From NCBI RefSeq assembly GCF_017426705.2, contig NZ_CP147251.1, positions 2,084,501 through 2,148,500 of the forward strand: a stretch of DNA of 64,000 nt. The letters are read 5' to 3'. A model generated the notes under the pieces. It did not search any database. It worked only from the letters and a program-made list of their open reading frames with translations, and was not told the DNA's origin. The DNA comes from Enterococcus sp. DIV2402. GTDB lineage: Bacteria > Bacillota > Bacilli > Lactobacillales > Enterococcaceae. The position numbers were made by a program, and so were the translations under genes. Shown here piece by piece: positions 38,036 through 48,707 of the stretch; within the stretch, counting starts at the first letter, position 1; each line of letters opens with the position of its first letter.

Positions 38036-38899
38036 CTATTTCACACAACGGAATCCTAAATTATTCGCAGCAGACATACCTGAATTCCCATTACGAGCTG
38101 CAATCCGATACCTTTTACAGTATGAATAATGACAGAGGAAAGAACCTCCTCGTGTTGCGTAATAGGTATCATCCACTTGTTGGTATGTTTGCCAAATTTC
38201 TTCACTCGTTGTTGTTTGAAACTTCTCCAAATCAATTCGTGCTGGATTGCTACACCATTCCCAGACATTGCCAACCGCTTGATACATCCCTAGTCCATTC
38301 GGCTCGTACCATTTGGCTGGTGCTGTATTCATAAAACCATCGTCTTTTGTATTCATTCCCGGAAAATCTCCTTGCCAAATATTCGCTCGATGTTTACCAG
38401 CTAAGATAAATTCTTCATCGCCCCATGGATACCGCTCATTATTTGTCCCACCTTTAGCTGCAATTTCCCATTCTACTTCACTTGGCAAACGTTTGCCCAC
38501 CCAGTTACAATAAACAATCGCATCGTTACGCGAGACTTGTACGACAGGATGATCCATCCGCATTTCAATCGTTGAATCTGGACCTTCTGGATGACGCCAA
38601 TCAGCACCTGCTACAGCGTACCACCATGCCATATTGGGAACTAATTGACTTTTCATTCGTGTTTCTTCACTCAAAAAATAGTGAAAGACAAAAGACCAAC
38701 CAAAACGTTCAGCCTCAGTTACGTAACCTGTTGCCTCAATAAATTTAGCAAATTCAGCATTCGTTACGGTCGTTTCATCCATCCAAAAGGTTGGAACTAC
38801 AACCGTTAGACGAGGTCCTTCATTATCTGCTTCAAATCCGTCTGCGTGATCTGTTCCTATGATATAACTTCCACCAGGTATTTTAATCATGGTTGTCAC
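38036..38899 (-). CDS. Formylglycine-generating enzyme (aerobic FGE, SUMF1-type sulfatase maturase)
   Basis: The 287-residue protein is an FGE-sulfatase domain: IPGGSYIIGTDHADGFEAD near the start, LPSEVEWEIAAKGG, NVWEWCSNPAR and a C-terminal GGSFLCHYSYCKRYR. The pair Cys256/Cys261 (CHYSYC) matches the two active-site cysteines of true FGEs, which oxidise a sulfatase Cys to C-alpha-formylglycine using O2 and copper. Many family members lack these cysteines, so this is a genuine maturase prediction. It is the last gene of the sulfatase operon and presumably acts on the sulfatase at 41651. Confidence 0.88.
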   Translation of the reverse strand: MTTMIKIPGGSYIIGTDHADGFEADNEGPRLTVVVPTFWMDETTVTNAEFAKFIEATGYVTEAERFGWSFVFHYFLSEETRMKSQLVPNMAWWYAVAGADWRHPEGPDSTIEMRMDHPVVQVSRNDAIVYCNWVGKRLPSEVEWEIAAKGGTNNERYPWGDEEFILAGKHRANIWQGDFPGMNTKDDGFMNTAPAKWYEPNGLGMYQAVGNVWEWCSNPARIDLEKFQTTTSEEIWQTYQQVDDTYYATRGGSFLCHYSYCKRYRIAARNGNSGMSAANNLGFRCVK

Positions 38900-38902
38900 T
38901 CC

Positions 38903-39682
38903 TTATAGTAGCTGAAAACTATTGTAACAATTAATCAACAAGACACACATAATAACTAATTGGAACACCGTTGTTACTTTTTTTTCAGATAGCATGGTGC
39001 TCAACTTCGCTCCTAACAGCCCACCGATAATCGCAGCAGGTACAATATATATCAACATAGTTAAATCGAAATCTCCAAAACCGGTAGACACTCCCATCGT
39101 CACTAATTTGGATAGTTGGGAGAAGAAAATTGTACAAATCGAGTACATCGTTGCTTCTTTTATAGGAATCGAGAACATTAACATTAGTAAAGAAACATTA
39201 ATCGGTCCTCCACCAATACCAAGCAGACTAGCAAAAAAGCCTAAAATCAGACCACAAACTAAATACCAAAAACTATGGCTTAATTGGAAGTTTTTCCAAT
39301 CGTATTTTGTATAGAACAAAGCAAATAAGAGTGTAATTATCGTCAAAATAATTTGAATCATCTGAACGGCATCATCATTTGCAAAAATTCGTAAGAAATA
39401 ATCAAACGCGCTATTACCAAGAATTCCGCCTAATACTGCACCTGCGGATACCCAGACAACAATCTTCCAATTAATTTTTCGCCCACTCGTTAATTGGCGA
39501 CTTGTCGAAACAATCGACATCGTAAAAACAGCAACCGACGAATAGAACGAAATCGCCGCCACTGTGTGCGCTCCAATAAAATCAAAAATCGGTTTAATTA
39601 AGACACCACCACCCATGCCAGAAACAGCGCCAACTGTATTTGCTAGTACAATCACCAAAAAATAAATGATTCCAATAATCAT
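38903..39682 (-). CDS. TauE/SafE-family anion exporter
   Basis: The 259-residue membrane protein has about eight helices and two family repeats: GAVSGMGGGVLIKPIFDFI and GFFASLLGIGGGPINVSLL. TauE/SafE proteins export sulfite, sulfoacetate or similar anions. Its start overlaps the anSME gene end by 4 nt. In this operon it may remove sulfate or sulfite released by the sulfatase; that is inference. Confidence 0.85.
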   Translation of the reverse strand: MIIGIIYFLVIVLANTVGAVSGMGGGVLIKPIFDFIGAHTVAAISFYSSVAVFTMSIVSTSRQLTSGRKINWKIVVWVSAGAVLGGILGNSAFDYFLRIFANDDAVQMIQIILTIITLLFALFYTKYDWKNFQLSHSFWYLVCGLILGFFASLLGIGGGPINVSLLMLMFSIPIKEATMYSICTIFFSQLSKLVTMGVSTGFGDFDLTMLIYIVPAAIIGGLLGAKLSTMLSEKKVTTVFQLVIMCVLLINCYNSFQLL

Positions 39683-40791
39683 GCATGAACCGCCTGTAAT
39701 GTCTCTAAAATTTCATCTATTTTTGGAACAAATTCTTTTAACAGATGTGCATAACCACAAAAATCACGTTCATCTACATACATAGCATCTTTCATTCGCT
39801 TACAGCCACCGTGACACATTTTTAAAAATGGACAGATTTGACATTTTTCAGGTAAGGGGGCTTTTTCACAACGAAATTTTTTAGAAACATCTTGCGAAAA
39901 TAATTCTCGTAATGTTTGTTCTTGAATATAGCCCATGCGATACTCGTCCAAGACATAAAAATCACAAGGATAGACACTCCCATCCGCTTCAATAACATAC
40001 TGCACCTGACAATTTCCTAAAATACCACACGCTGTTACTTGTCGGCGAACCAATAAATTCACGATATCATCAAATAGTTTGATACTTATGTAATTCCCCT
40101 GCTGAAGTTCAGTGAACCACAATTGAAAGATTTGATGATAAAAACTTGCAAAACGTTTAGGTGTCAAAGCATAGCTATTTCGCTCCAGTGCGTCTAAATC
40201 ATCCAGACACGGAATAAATTGAACATAACCAATCTGTTGTTCTTTAAGAAATCGAAACACTTTCTTCGCTTCTTTCGCCAACGGATTTGTTAATACGCAA
40301 AGGACATTGTAATCAATTTCGTAACGATCAAACAGCGCCTTTGTTTGAAGAACACGCTGAAACGTTCCTCGACCTCTAGGATCCACTCGATTCAAGTCAT
40401 GATAGAGGGGATGTCCATCAATTGACAACCCCACTAAAAAATTATGTTCTTTAAAAAATACACACCATTTCTCATTAATCACTATACCATTCGTCTGTAT
40501 CGCATAATGGACATGCACACGTCTGACTTGTTTTTCAATCAACTCAGTTATGTTTTGGAAATAGGATAATCCTGCTAACGTTGGTTCTCCTCCTTGAAAC
40601 GCCAACGTTAACTCATCGCCATCTTCTAAATCTTCGTAAATATTCGCGATCATTTGCTCGGCAATATCTGTTTTCATTTTCCCATAAGAACGTACTTCAC
40701 GCAATGAACTAACATTAGCATAAAAACAATACTTGCATCGTAAATTACAAAGTGCTGAAGCTGGTTTGATTAACACGGAAATATGTTTCAA
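39679..40791 (-). CDS. Anaerobic sulfatase-maturating enzyme (radical SAM, anSME)
   Basis: The 370-residue protein has the radical-SAM cluster motif CNLRCKYCFY (residues 15-22 region), the glycine-rich FQGGEPTLAG, and SPASM-type cysteines further on (CGILGNCQ, VYPCDFYVLDE, CEKAPLPEKCQICP, MCHGGCKRMKD). These are the features of anSME/AslB proteins, which make formylglycine on sulfatases without oxygen. It sits between the sulfatase region and the TauE gene. Confidence 0.9.
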   Translation of the reverse strand: MKHISVLIKPASALCNLRCKYCFYANVSSLREVRSYGKMKTDIAEQMIANIYEDLEDGDELTLAFQGGEPTLAGLSYFQNITELIEKQVRRVHVHYAIQTNGIVINEKWCVFFKEHNFLVGLSIDGHPLYHDLNRVDPRGRGTFQRVLQTKALFDRYEIDYNVLCVLTNPLAKEAKKVFRFLKEQQIGYVQFIPCLDDLDALERNSYALTPKRFASFYHQIFQLWFTELQQGNYISIKLFDDIVNLLVRRQVTACGILGNCQVQYVIEADGSVYPCDFYVLDEYRMGYIQEQTLRELFSQDVSKKFRCEKAPLPEKCQICPFLKMCHGGCKRMKDAMYVDERDFCGYAHLLKEFVPKIDEILETLQAVHA

Positions 40792-40810
40792 GATATATCC
40801 CTACTTTCTT

Positions 40811-41614
<804 letters not shown>

Positions 41615-41650
41615 TGTTCTCCACATTTCAGTTGTTTATTTGAATTATTA

Positions 41651-43141
41651 TTAACGTTTATCACGCTTCATAGGTACATAATCTGTTGTTTCCATATAAA
41701 ACTGTGTCACTCGATTTTTCATTTTTTGAACTAAATCCTGGTACTCATCTAAAACAGCTAAATTATTAATTTCCATCGGATCTTCGATAGTATTATACAA
41801 TTCATCTGTTTCATATAGACGCATCGTGTATTTAAAATCTCCCATTTTACACATGACTGCTTTTGTATGCTCCGGACCTTCACTATATTGTGTTGCTAGT
41901 CGTGGCCAGTAAGGAGATTCTGGTCCATGACCTAATTCCATCGCCTGTTTCTCACCATGAATACGTCCCCCTTCACAGAAGACCGCATCTTTATGCTCTT
42001 CGTCACCAGCTACCACATGCAATAGTGACTTTCCAAACTGTGTATACGATAAGTCTATTTCTGCCATTTCTGCAATCGTTGCCGGTAAATCCAGCAATTC
42101 AACTTGTGCTTTGGAAATACGTGGCTCTACTACTATTCCTTTTGCAGGCTTAATCAATAATGGTACATTCGAAATCGGATCTTCAAAACAGTTTTGAACT
42201 TTTTCCGTAATCGTATAATCTCCTGTATAATCACCATGATCACTATAAATAATCAAATTCGTATCGTCATATAAGCCAAACTCTTTCAATTTTTCTTTAA
42301 TCAATCCTACTTGATGATCAAAACGAGAAACCATCGCTAAATAAGTTCCTCTCAATTCATCAAAACGCTCTTCTGACCAATCGTTTAACTCTTGTCGTTC
42401 ATTAATACCATATAGCATCGAAGCCTTGTTTGGAACTTCTTGAATATTTGGACGACGAGGTGGTAGCTTACTTCGATCAATATTTGAATACCATGGGTCT
42501 TCACACGCATATGGTGGATGTGGAAATGAAATAGTACAATAAACGAAGAACGGTTTATCTGAAGATTCTTTACGACGACGTTCAATGTACTCCAATGCTT
42601 TTTCTACACAATTCCAATCTGTTTTTCCATATCCTTCTCCATCTGGTAATTTCCCCATATAAAAAGAGTAATAAGTATCTCCTGATAACATTTTATCGTA
42701 TAACTTTTTACTATCTTCATTCATATCAACAGAGTGATCCATTTGACTATTTTCAGCATCGCGTGTGTTTTCATTTTTCACACCATCATAATACTCGTCA
42801 CAGTATTCTGTTTTAGGCCGATCCGCGGGAACAACATCATTCCGACCAATCCAAATCACTTCATATCCATTATTTTTCATTTCCTTTAAAATGTTAGGTT
42901 CGTCTTCACGTTGTAAATAATGCATTGTTCGATGTCCACTCACATGTGGATACAACCCTGTTAAAAAACTATTTCTAGAAGGAACACATACTGGATTTTG
43001 ACAGTATGCATTCTCAAAAGAGACACCCTCCGAAACTAAATCATCTAAATTAGGTGTGATAGATGCTGGATTTCCCATGTGTGCCAATGCGTCATTTCTC
43101 ATTTGATCTGCTACAAATAGAAAAATATTCTTTTTACTCAT
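41651..43141 (-). CDS. Cytosolic Cys-type sulfatase (alkaline phosphatase superfamily, S1-like)
   Basis: The 496-residue enzyme starts MSKKNIFLFVADQMRNDALA, with metal ligands in ADQ. It carries the formylglycine motif PVCVPSRNSFLTG with Cys52 in CxPSR, and the second metal block IIYSDHGDYTGD. There is no signal peptide, so it acts in the cytosol, unlike most glycan sulfatases. ATG 43141 has AGGAGG 8 nt upstream. It lies directly after the PTS gene, so its likely substrate is a sulfated sugar imported and phosphorylated by that PTS; both maturases follow in the operon. Confidence 0.9.
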   Translation of the reverse strand: MSKKNIFLFVADQMRNDALAHMGNPASITPNLDDLVSEGVSFENAYCQNPVCVPSRNSFLTGLYPHVSGHRTMHYLQREDEPNILKEMKNNGYEVIWIGRNDVVPADRPKTEYCDEYYDGVKNENTRDAENSQMDHSVDMNEDSKKLYDKMLSGDTYYSFYMGKLPDGEGYGKTDWNCVEKALEYIERRRKESSDKPFFVYCTISFPHPPYACEDPWYSNIDRSKLPPRRPNIQEVPNKASMLYGINERQELNDWSEERFDELRGTYLAMVSRFDHQVGLIKEKLKEFGLYDDTNLIIYSDHGDYTGDYTITEKVQNCFEDPISNVPLLIKPAKGIVVEPRISKAQVELLDLPATIAEMAEIDLSYTQFGKSLLHVVAGDEEHKDAVFCEGGRIHGEKQAMELGHGPESPYWPRLATQYSEGPEHTKAVMCKMGDFKYTMRLYETDELYNTIEDPMEINNLAVLDEYQDLVQKMKNRVTQFYMETTDYVPMKRDKR

Positions 43142-43153
43142 CAATTGTCCCTC

Positions 43154-45082
43154 CTAAGCTATTACTGTTAATAAATTATCTTCATGACTGACAGATGAAA
43201 CTTCAACATTCACAATTTCTAAATATTTTTTAGAATTCGTAATTATAATCGGTGTTTGCAATGAATACCCTGCAGCTGTAATCGCATCAATGTCAAATGT
43301 TACTAGTAATTGACCTTTTCTCACTGTATCACCTTGTTTCACAGCTGGATTAAAGTATTTTCCTTGTAGATTCACTGTATCCATACCAATATGAATCAAT
43401 ATTTCAATACCTTCATTTGTTGTTAAACCAAGAGCATGGTATGTCGGAAACAACGTTGTCACCTCGCCATCTGCTGGTGCGTAGACTTTCCCTTCAGTTG
43501 GCAAAATTGCTACTCCTTGACCAAGTAAACCTGTCGAAAAGGCAGCATCAGATACTTTACTTAACGGTATCACTTCACCTTTAATTGGTGTATCCAGTTC
43601 ATATAAAACTGTTTGACCTAAGGTTTCATTAATAGAAACACTCTCTTTTTCAGTAACTTCGTCTGTTTCTTCATCCAATTTTGGATTATAAGAATAGAAA
43701 TAAGTAATTAAGAATCCTACGACAAATGCAACTGCACAAGCAATAGTAAATCCAATAAAACTGTTGTCAAAACCAACTTCAGGGTTGATAAACCTTGGCA
43801 AGGCAAAGATCCCTGTTCCACCATTAATGTACACTCGTGTTTTGAAAATCCCCATAATTGCACCAGGAATGGCAACTGCTACTGAAGTAGTATAGAAAAC
43901 TTTCTTTCTAGCCAATGTTACACCATATAATGCTGGTTCAGTAATCCCGAATACTGCTGACAAAGCTGCAGGAAAAGCGATTTCTTTTAGTTTTTTGTTC
44001 TTGGTTTTGAAGAAAACTGCAAACGTTACGCCAGCCATTGCCAAAGGTGTTGCAAGACCAGCCATCATAACTACGTCATATCCTAGAGTTGCATAGTTGT
44101 TCAATGCAATTGGAACAAATCCCCAATGCAGACCAAACATAATAAAGACTTGCCAAAAGCCACCAATCACAGTTCCTGCAATGATTGGACTGAAATCATT
44201 TGCTGCTGATAATATTTGTCCAATAAACAAACCCGCCCAAGTTGTAATAGGACCTACAATTAAAAATACTAAGGGTACTGTAATAATTAATGTTAGAAAA
44301 GAAACAAAGAAACTACGCACCATACGAGGAATAACTCTTGTAAAAAAAGCCTCAAATTTAGCAGCTAAATAAGTTCCTGCAATGATAGGAATAACACTTG
44401 AGGCATAGTTCATCAAAATAACTGGTAATCCCAAAAATTTGATATAGACTGGGGATTCAATGACTGTTCCTTGAAATAAAGTGAATAACGCTTCCCCTCC
44501 AGCACTACTTGCTGCAACAACTGATGGATACACTAATGCAGCACCAATAGCCATACCAATAAATGGCTTTCCTCCAAATTTATTCGATGCTGTATAACCT
44601 AAGAATAATGGAAAGAAATAAAAGAGACCGTCACCAGTAGCATTCAAAATTAGATATGTTCCTGATACTTTGTCAATTAATTCAAAAGCTGCTAGTAAAG
44701 CTAATAAGCCTTTGATCATACCGGCAGCCATCAAAACATTAATAACTGGGGTAAATACACCAGATACAATATCAATGAAATTATTTAAAATCCCTTTCGG
44801 CTTATCTACATCGTCTTGTGAAGTTGATGCATTTTGAATTCCAGCTAACTCTACAAATTCTTTATATACTTCTGCAACATGATTTCCAATGACTATTTGA
44901 TACTGACCACCACTTTGTACAACCGTTACAACACCTGAAATCTTTTTAATAGTCTCTGTGTTTGCTTTCGATTCATCTTTTAATTTAAAACGCAAACGAG
45001 TCATACAATGTGCTAAACCATTAATATTTTCTTTTCCCCCAATATTTTCTAATATTTGTTCATTTAATTCTTTATAATCCAT
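43154..45082 (-). CDS. Beta-glucoside-type PTS permease EIIBCA
   Basis: A 642-residue fusion: EIIB (phospho-Cys in LAHCMTRLRF, about residue 26), EIIC (about 100-460, multi-pass) and EIIA (about 500-640, phospho-His in ILIHIGMDTVNLQGK). It imports and phosphorylates a sugar or glycoside. ATG 45082 follows GGAGAGG. The preceding LicT and RAT/terminator show induction by its own substrate. The usual partner hydrolase (GH1) is broken, and a sulfatase takes its place as the next intact gene. Confidence 0.92.
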   Translation of the reverse strand: MDYKELNEQILENIGGKENINGLAHCMTRLRFKLKDESKANTETIKKISGVVTVVQSGGQYQIVIGNHVAEVYKEFVELAGIQNASTSQDDVDKPKGILNNFIDIVSGVFTPVINVLMAAGMIKGLLALLAAFELIDKVSGTYLILNATGDGLFYFFPLFLGYTASNKFGGKPFIGMAIGAALVYPSVVAASSAGGEALFTLFQGTVIESPVYIKFLGLPVILMNYASSVIPIIAGTYLAAKFEAFFTRVIPRMVRSFFVSFLTLIITVPLVFLIVGPITTWAGLFIGQILSAANDFSPIIAGTVIGGFWQVFIMFGLHWGFVPIALNNYATLGYDVVMMAGLATPLAMAGVTFAVFFKTKNKKLKEIAFPAALSAVFGITEPALYGVTLARKKVFYTTSVAVAIPGAIMGIFKTRVYINGGTGIFALPRFINPEVGFDNSFIGFTIACAVAFVVGFLITYFYSYNPKLDEETDEVTEKESVSINETLGQTVLYELDTPIKGEVIPLSKVSDAAFSTGLLGQGVAILPTEGKVYAPADGEVTTLFPTYHALGLTTNEGIEILIHIGMDTVNLQGKYFNPAVKQGDTVRKGQLLVTFDIDAITAAGYSLQTPIIITNSKKYLEIVNVEVSSVSHEDNLLTVIA

Positions 45083-45112
45083 CACAATTATCCTCTCCAA
45101 TAATTTCTATAA

Positions 45113-45185
45113 AATAAAAAACAAGACTAAACAAAGTTGTCTCACAACAACTTCGTCAAGTCTTGCCTGCATGACCAGTAACACC
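45113..45185 (-). promoter_or_regulatory. RAT antiterminator site and overlapping terminator before the PTS gene
   Basis: On the minus strand GGTGTTACTGGTCATGCAGG (RAT consensus for LicT/BglG-type proteins, 45185-45158) overlaps the 5' arm of a terminator hairpin (CAAGACT...AGTCTTG) followed by TTTTTTATTTT. LicT binding would prevent termination. Confidence 0.85.
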
Positions 45186-45190
45186 TTGAA

Positions 45191-46006
45191 TTATTTCTCT
45201 ATTAATTTTTGTACATGTAGCGTTAAATATAATTGTTCTTCATCGATTAATTCTTTTTCTAAATACCTGCCAATCAGCAAGGTTGTTTCATATGCTTCTG
45301 GATATTTCTCAATCACATGAACCAATAACGGATTACTAGAATTTTCAGTTGTACGTGTTTCCAATCGTTTAAAGAAAAATCTTAAATGTGTCACAAACCG
45401 TTCGAATGATAAACTCTTTTCATCAACATCCACGTGGTTATGCATCCTAATAATAGCTAAAATATCTCGGATCTTTTGGGTCAATGATTGAATGTTTTCA
45501 ACTTGCTCGTCACTATTTAATTGTGCATTAATAAAGTGCATAGCAATATTACTTGCTTCAGAATCATCTAGTGTTGTTTTAAATTTTTGATTAATCAATT
45601 GAACCGCATGTTCTCCCACCAAAAATTCATTTGGGTAAAACTTACGAATTTCCCAAAACAATTGATTATTCAAATGTAGCCCTTCTTTTTGCAGTCTCAC
45701 AGTGTTAAAAAGGTGATCTGTTAATGAAATATAAATAGAATCGCTCAACTCATACGTGATTTTTTGTTTCCCATATTTGATAATATCATCTGCTAACGTC
45801 GCATATTCGACAGGCATATCCTGTAACAAATTCATCAAACGTTTTGTTGATTGCTTCTGCAACACAAAAACCCGCTCAATTTTCTTCTCATCTGCTTCTT
45901 GTCCAGGCTTTGTCTTAAAGCCAATGCCTGTCCCAATCCAGATATAATCTTTTGACCCTTCACCTACCAACACTGAATTATTGTTCAGTATCTTTTTAAT
46001 TTTCAA
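45191..46006 (-). CDS. licT: LicT/BglG-family transcriptional antiterminator
   Basis: The 271-residue protein has an N-terminal RNA-binding CAT domain (MKIKKILNNNSVLVGEG, about 1-55) and two PTS regulation domains with His residues in each (for example HLFNTVRLQKEG, NPLLVHVIEKYPEAY). It is phosphorylated by PTS proteins and binds RATs at 46104 and 45185. TTG 46006, about 11 nt after AGGAGG, is preferred, since GTG 46018 overlaps that site. Confidence 0.9.
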   Translation of the reverse strand: MKIKKILNNNSVLVGEGSKDYIWIGTGIGFKTKPGQEADEKKIERVFVLQKQSTKRLMNLLQDMPVEYATLADDIIKYGKQKITYELSDSIYISLTDHLFNTVRLQKEGLHLNNQLFWEIRKFYPNEFLVGEHAVQLINQKFKTTLDDSEASNIAMHFINAQLNSDEQVENIQSLTQKIRDILAIIRMHNHVDVDEKSLSFERFVTHLRFFFKRLETRTTENSSNPLLVHVIEKYPEAYETTLLIGRYLEKELIDEEQLYLTLHVQKLIEK

Positions 46007-46024
46007 ACAAGATTTCACCTCCTA

Positions 46025-46104
46025 AAAAAAAGGCCATACCTTAACACACACGTAATTCTAATACGTGCATCCTAAGGTATAGCCTGCTTTACCAGTAACT
46101 ACCC
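46025..46104 (-). promoter_or_regulatory. RAT antiterminator site and terminator before licT
   Basis: GGGTAGTTACTGGTAAAGCA begins a RAT at 46104-46075. It overlaps a long terminator stem (GGCTATACCTTA...TAAGGTATGGCC) with TTTTTTTT. This gives autoregulation of licT and control of the whole operon. Confidence 0.88.
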
Positions 46105-46227
46105 ATTCAATTGACTATATGATATACTAATAAACAAAAAAAAGCAAGCGGTTTCTAAAATTTAATATAGAAAATTATCTACATGCGTCTTCTATATTCT
46201 TTGCTAGTTCCTCTTAGCAAAGAAATA

Positions 46228-46930
46228 ATGTATAGATATAAAACTCGATTTCTTTATCGATTCAGCAATCCTCGGATACTCCACTACTATGATGAAATTG
46301 GACTGTTTCAACCGAACAGCAAAGACGAGAACGGGCACCGTTATTATTCCCTTGATCAACTTTTGGATCTCGGATTCATCCTGTCATTGAAAGAACTTTC
46401 GATGCCCTTAAAAGATATCCAAACAGTGCTTACCGGTGATGCAGAAATCATGAGAAAACTGTTGAAATCCAAGCGTCAAACCATCGATGAAAAAATCCAA
46501 CAGATGACCAACATCAAAAAAATCATCGAACGAAAAGTAGCGGATTTACGGTTGGTTGCAGAAAAACTTCCCCTTTTTCCTTGATTGAACAGCAAAAAGA
46601 ATATTTATCCATGCGGCAGCAGCTTACCGGAGATAATCAGCCAAGCTTACGATCTTTTGATGGCACAGCCTTACCTTTTTTCAAATAACGAATCAGGAAA
46701 ATCCGCAACTAGCCTCGTTTGTTAAACCAGCAGGACACTATTTGATTGCGATTTATCAAGGTGATGATGAAAGATTGAAGCAGTTTTATCACAAAGTCAA
46801 ACAGCTGATCGCCAATCATGAGTGAAAAATCGATAACTACTTTTATGAACGTTCGCTCCACGAAACGATCCTTAACAACAAGGTCGCCTATTTGACAGAG
46901 CTTCAAGTACGTATTTTACCAGAGGCGTAA
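46228..46930 (+). pseudogene. MerR-family regulator with effector-binding domain, frameshifted
   Basis: The first part reads SNPRILHYYDEIGLFQPNSK and GHRYYSLDQLLDLGFILSLK (MerR winged helix), then a coiled coil, and stops at 46584. Shifted frames continue QQKEYLSMRQQLTGDNQPSL and FVKPAGHYLIAIYQGDDERL, the GyrI-like effector domain, to TAA 46928-46930 with one further in-frame TGA. The N-terminal helix is also abnormal. Confidence 0.75.
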
Positions 46931-47301
46931 CTGTTCGCTTGGCAAATTCAATGAACGAAAAAAATACCTGTACGATAATTTGGAAATAGTCCAACAATTT
47001 GATTCCATTGTTCACCACTCAATTCATATCGCCGGGATTATGCCATTCTTTATCAGGCTCCATTCGTTTTTATTAGAGCATACCATATTTCTGTTAAGTT
47101 TTCAGACACATCCTAGTATCAGATATATTTGGTCCCCTTCTTGTAGAATGTTTGGTGTAATTCATTATTTTTATGTTTTAAGTGGATTTCGAATATTAGA
47201 TTTGAACTACAATACTGACTACTATCTATCAAACAAACTGACTTAAGCGTCTCTAGTTTAAACGATTTAAATAGCTCCGTAACTCAGATTTTACTGGTTC
47301 T
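46931..47301. other. Intergenic, nothing recognised
   Basis: An 88-codon frame at 46980-47246 has no ribosome binding site and no domain. No structured element was seen. Confidence 0.4.
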
Positions 47302-47590
47302 CTAATGATACTGTATCCATGTCTCCAACATTTCCATTAGTAATCTCTTACATTTATTAACTGTCATAAATTCCTGATAACTCACTTCCCATTTCTTTTC
47401 TGACTGGAGATTCTTCATTATCTCATAAATGTCTTCTAAAATACTCACCGCATGACGATAGTTTGTTCTCTTTCCTTGCCTAGCATAGTAATCGGCTTTT
47501 TCCCAATAAAGAGCAAGTACTTCTTGAGGATATTACTTCACCACTGTCTACCTATTTTCTTCACTACTTTGTATCATTTCGCGGATAAAA
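47302..47590 (-). pseudogene. C-terminal fragment of an unrecognised protein
   Basis: The minus frame EVLALYWEKADYYARQGKRT, NYRHAVSILEDIYEIMKNLQ and so on to ETWIQYH and a stop at 47302-47304 is helical and repeat-like, similar in style to C-termini of SWIM zinc-finger proteins. Upstream frames are interrupted by stops. Confidence 0.35.
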
Positions 47591-47737
47591 AAATCCCTTA
47601 CACCAGCTTCCCAACGCCGTCAAAATTATATACTTCCTTTATAGTCCAAAAACAAACCACGCATCTTGAGACACCTGGCTTGTTTTTTATCCTAATGCAT
47701 AATTTTTTCATAAATCCATATAGCGTAGTGTTTCTAC

Positions 47738-48685
47738 TTAAAAGGTATAATCCTCTTCGTCCATCGCCTCCACACTACCCATTAAATAACCCGCACCAAC
47801 TTGGGAAAAGAAATCATGATTGGCGGTTTCGGTTGAGATTCCATTCATGACAATTGGGTTAATGTCTTCGATTGTCGCTTGTTCAAATCTTGCTGGAAAG
47901 CCCATATTTTGTAAAGATTTATTAGCATTGTATCGAACAAACTGTTTGACTTCCTCTGCTAAACCGATTGGTGCATAGATTTCTTCTGTAAAAAGAAATT
48001 CATTTTCTAGTAAATCATCCAGTAATTCATCCATCCAGACTTTAAACGTAGTCTGCTCTTCTGTGGAAAGTTGCTTAAAACTTAGTTGGAACTTATACCC
48101 TAAATACGTTCCATGAACCGATTCATCTCGAATGACTAATTTAATGATTTCTGATAGATTAGCTAATTTATTTTGACCCCGATACCAAAGAGGTAGGAAG
48201 AAATTATTGTAGTATAGAATTCCTTCCAAATAGACACTTGCCACTTTCTTTTTCAAATGATCTTCCTTTTTATAGATCTCATTGATTCGTTTTACTTTAT
48301 ACTGCATTCGAGGATCATTATTCATCCATGCAAACGTTTCTTGCGTCACTGCTTTTTCATTCAAAGACGTTAAAATAGTGCCGTAGCTTTTGGCATGGAT
48401 TGATTCCATTAGTAAAAAATTATTAATAACCGCCATTTCTTTATGGGTCAATGCATCTTCTCGCATCACATTGACCCCTTCTTCAGACTGAAGGGTGTCT
48501 AACAAGGCCAACCCACCTACCACTTTATTTAAGATGCTTTTCTCTATTGCGGACAAGGTATGCCAATCTTTCAGATCATTAGACACCGGTACTCGCGTAT
48601 CTAGCCAAAATTGAGCTGTAGCTTTGTCCCATACATATTCATCAAATTCATCTTCAATGACATTCCAGTTGACTGTTTCTACCAT
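47738..48685 (-). CDS. nrdF: Class Ib ribonucleotide reductase beta subunit (normal NrdF)
   Basis: The 315-residue subunit keeps all expected di-metal ligands: Asp63 (LLDTLQ), Glu94 and His97 (MESIHAKSY), Glu154 (YLEGIL), Glu188 and His191 (RDESVHG). It also keeps the radical Tyr101. The C-terminus EEDYTF is the NrdE-docking and electron-transfer tail. AGGAGG precedes ATG 48685. It lies downstream of the aberrant paralogue and of a truncated nrdE. Confidence 0.95.
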   Translation of the reverse strand: MVETVNWNVIEDEFDEYVWDKATAQFWLDTRVPVSNDLKDWHTLSAIEKSILNKVVGGLALLDTLQSEEGVNVMREDALTHKEMAVINNFLLMESIHAKSYGTILTSLNEKAVTQETFAWMNNDPRMQYKVKRINEIYKKEDHLKKKVASVYLEGILYYNNFFLPLWYRGQNKLANLSEIIKLVIRDESVHGTYLGYKFQLSFKQLSTEEQTTFKVWMDELLDDLLENEFLFTEEIYAPIGLAEEVKQFVRYNANKSLQNMGFPARFEQATIEDINPIVMNGISTETANHDFFSQVGAGYLMGSVEAMDEEDYTF

Positions 48686-48707
48686 TGCTCATCCTCCTAT
48701 CCTTTTT

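Noticed and set aside
46980..47246. 88-codon plus-strand frame
   Set aside because: No ribosome binding site and no resemblance to known families; lies between pseudogenes.
47738..48685. Class Ie (metal-free DOPA-radical) NrdF
   Set aside because: All six metal ligands and the tyrosine are present, so it is an ordinary class Ib subunit. The neighbouring paralogue also does not show the class Ie replacement pattern I know (Val/Pro/Lys or Gln/Ser/Lys).
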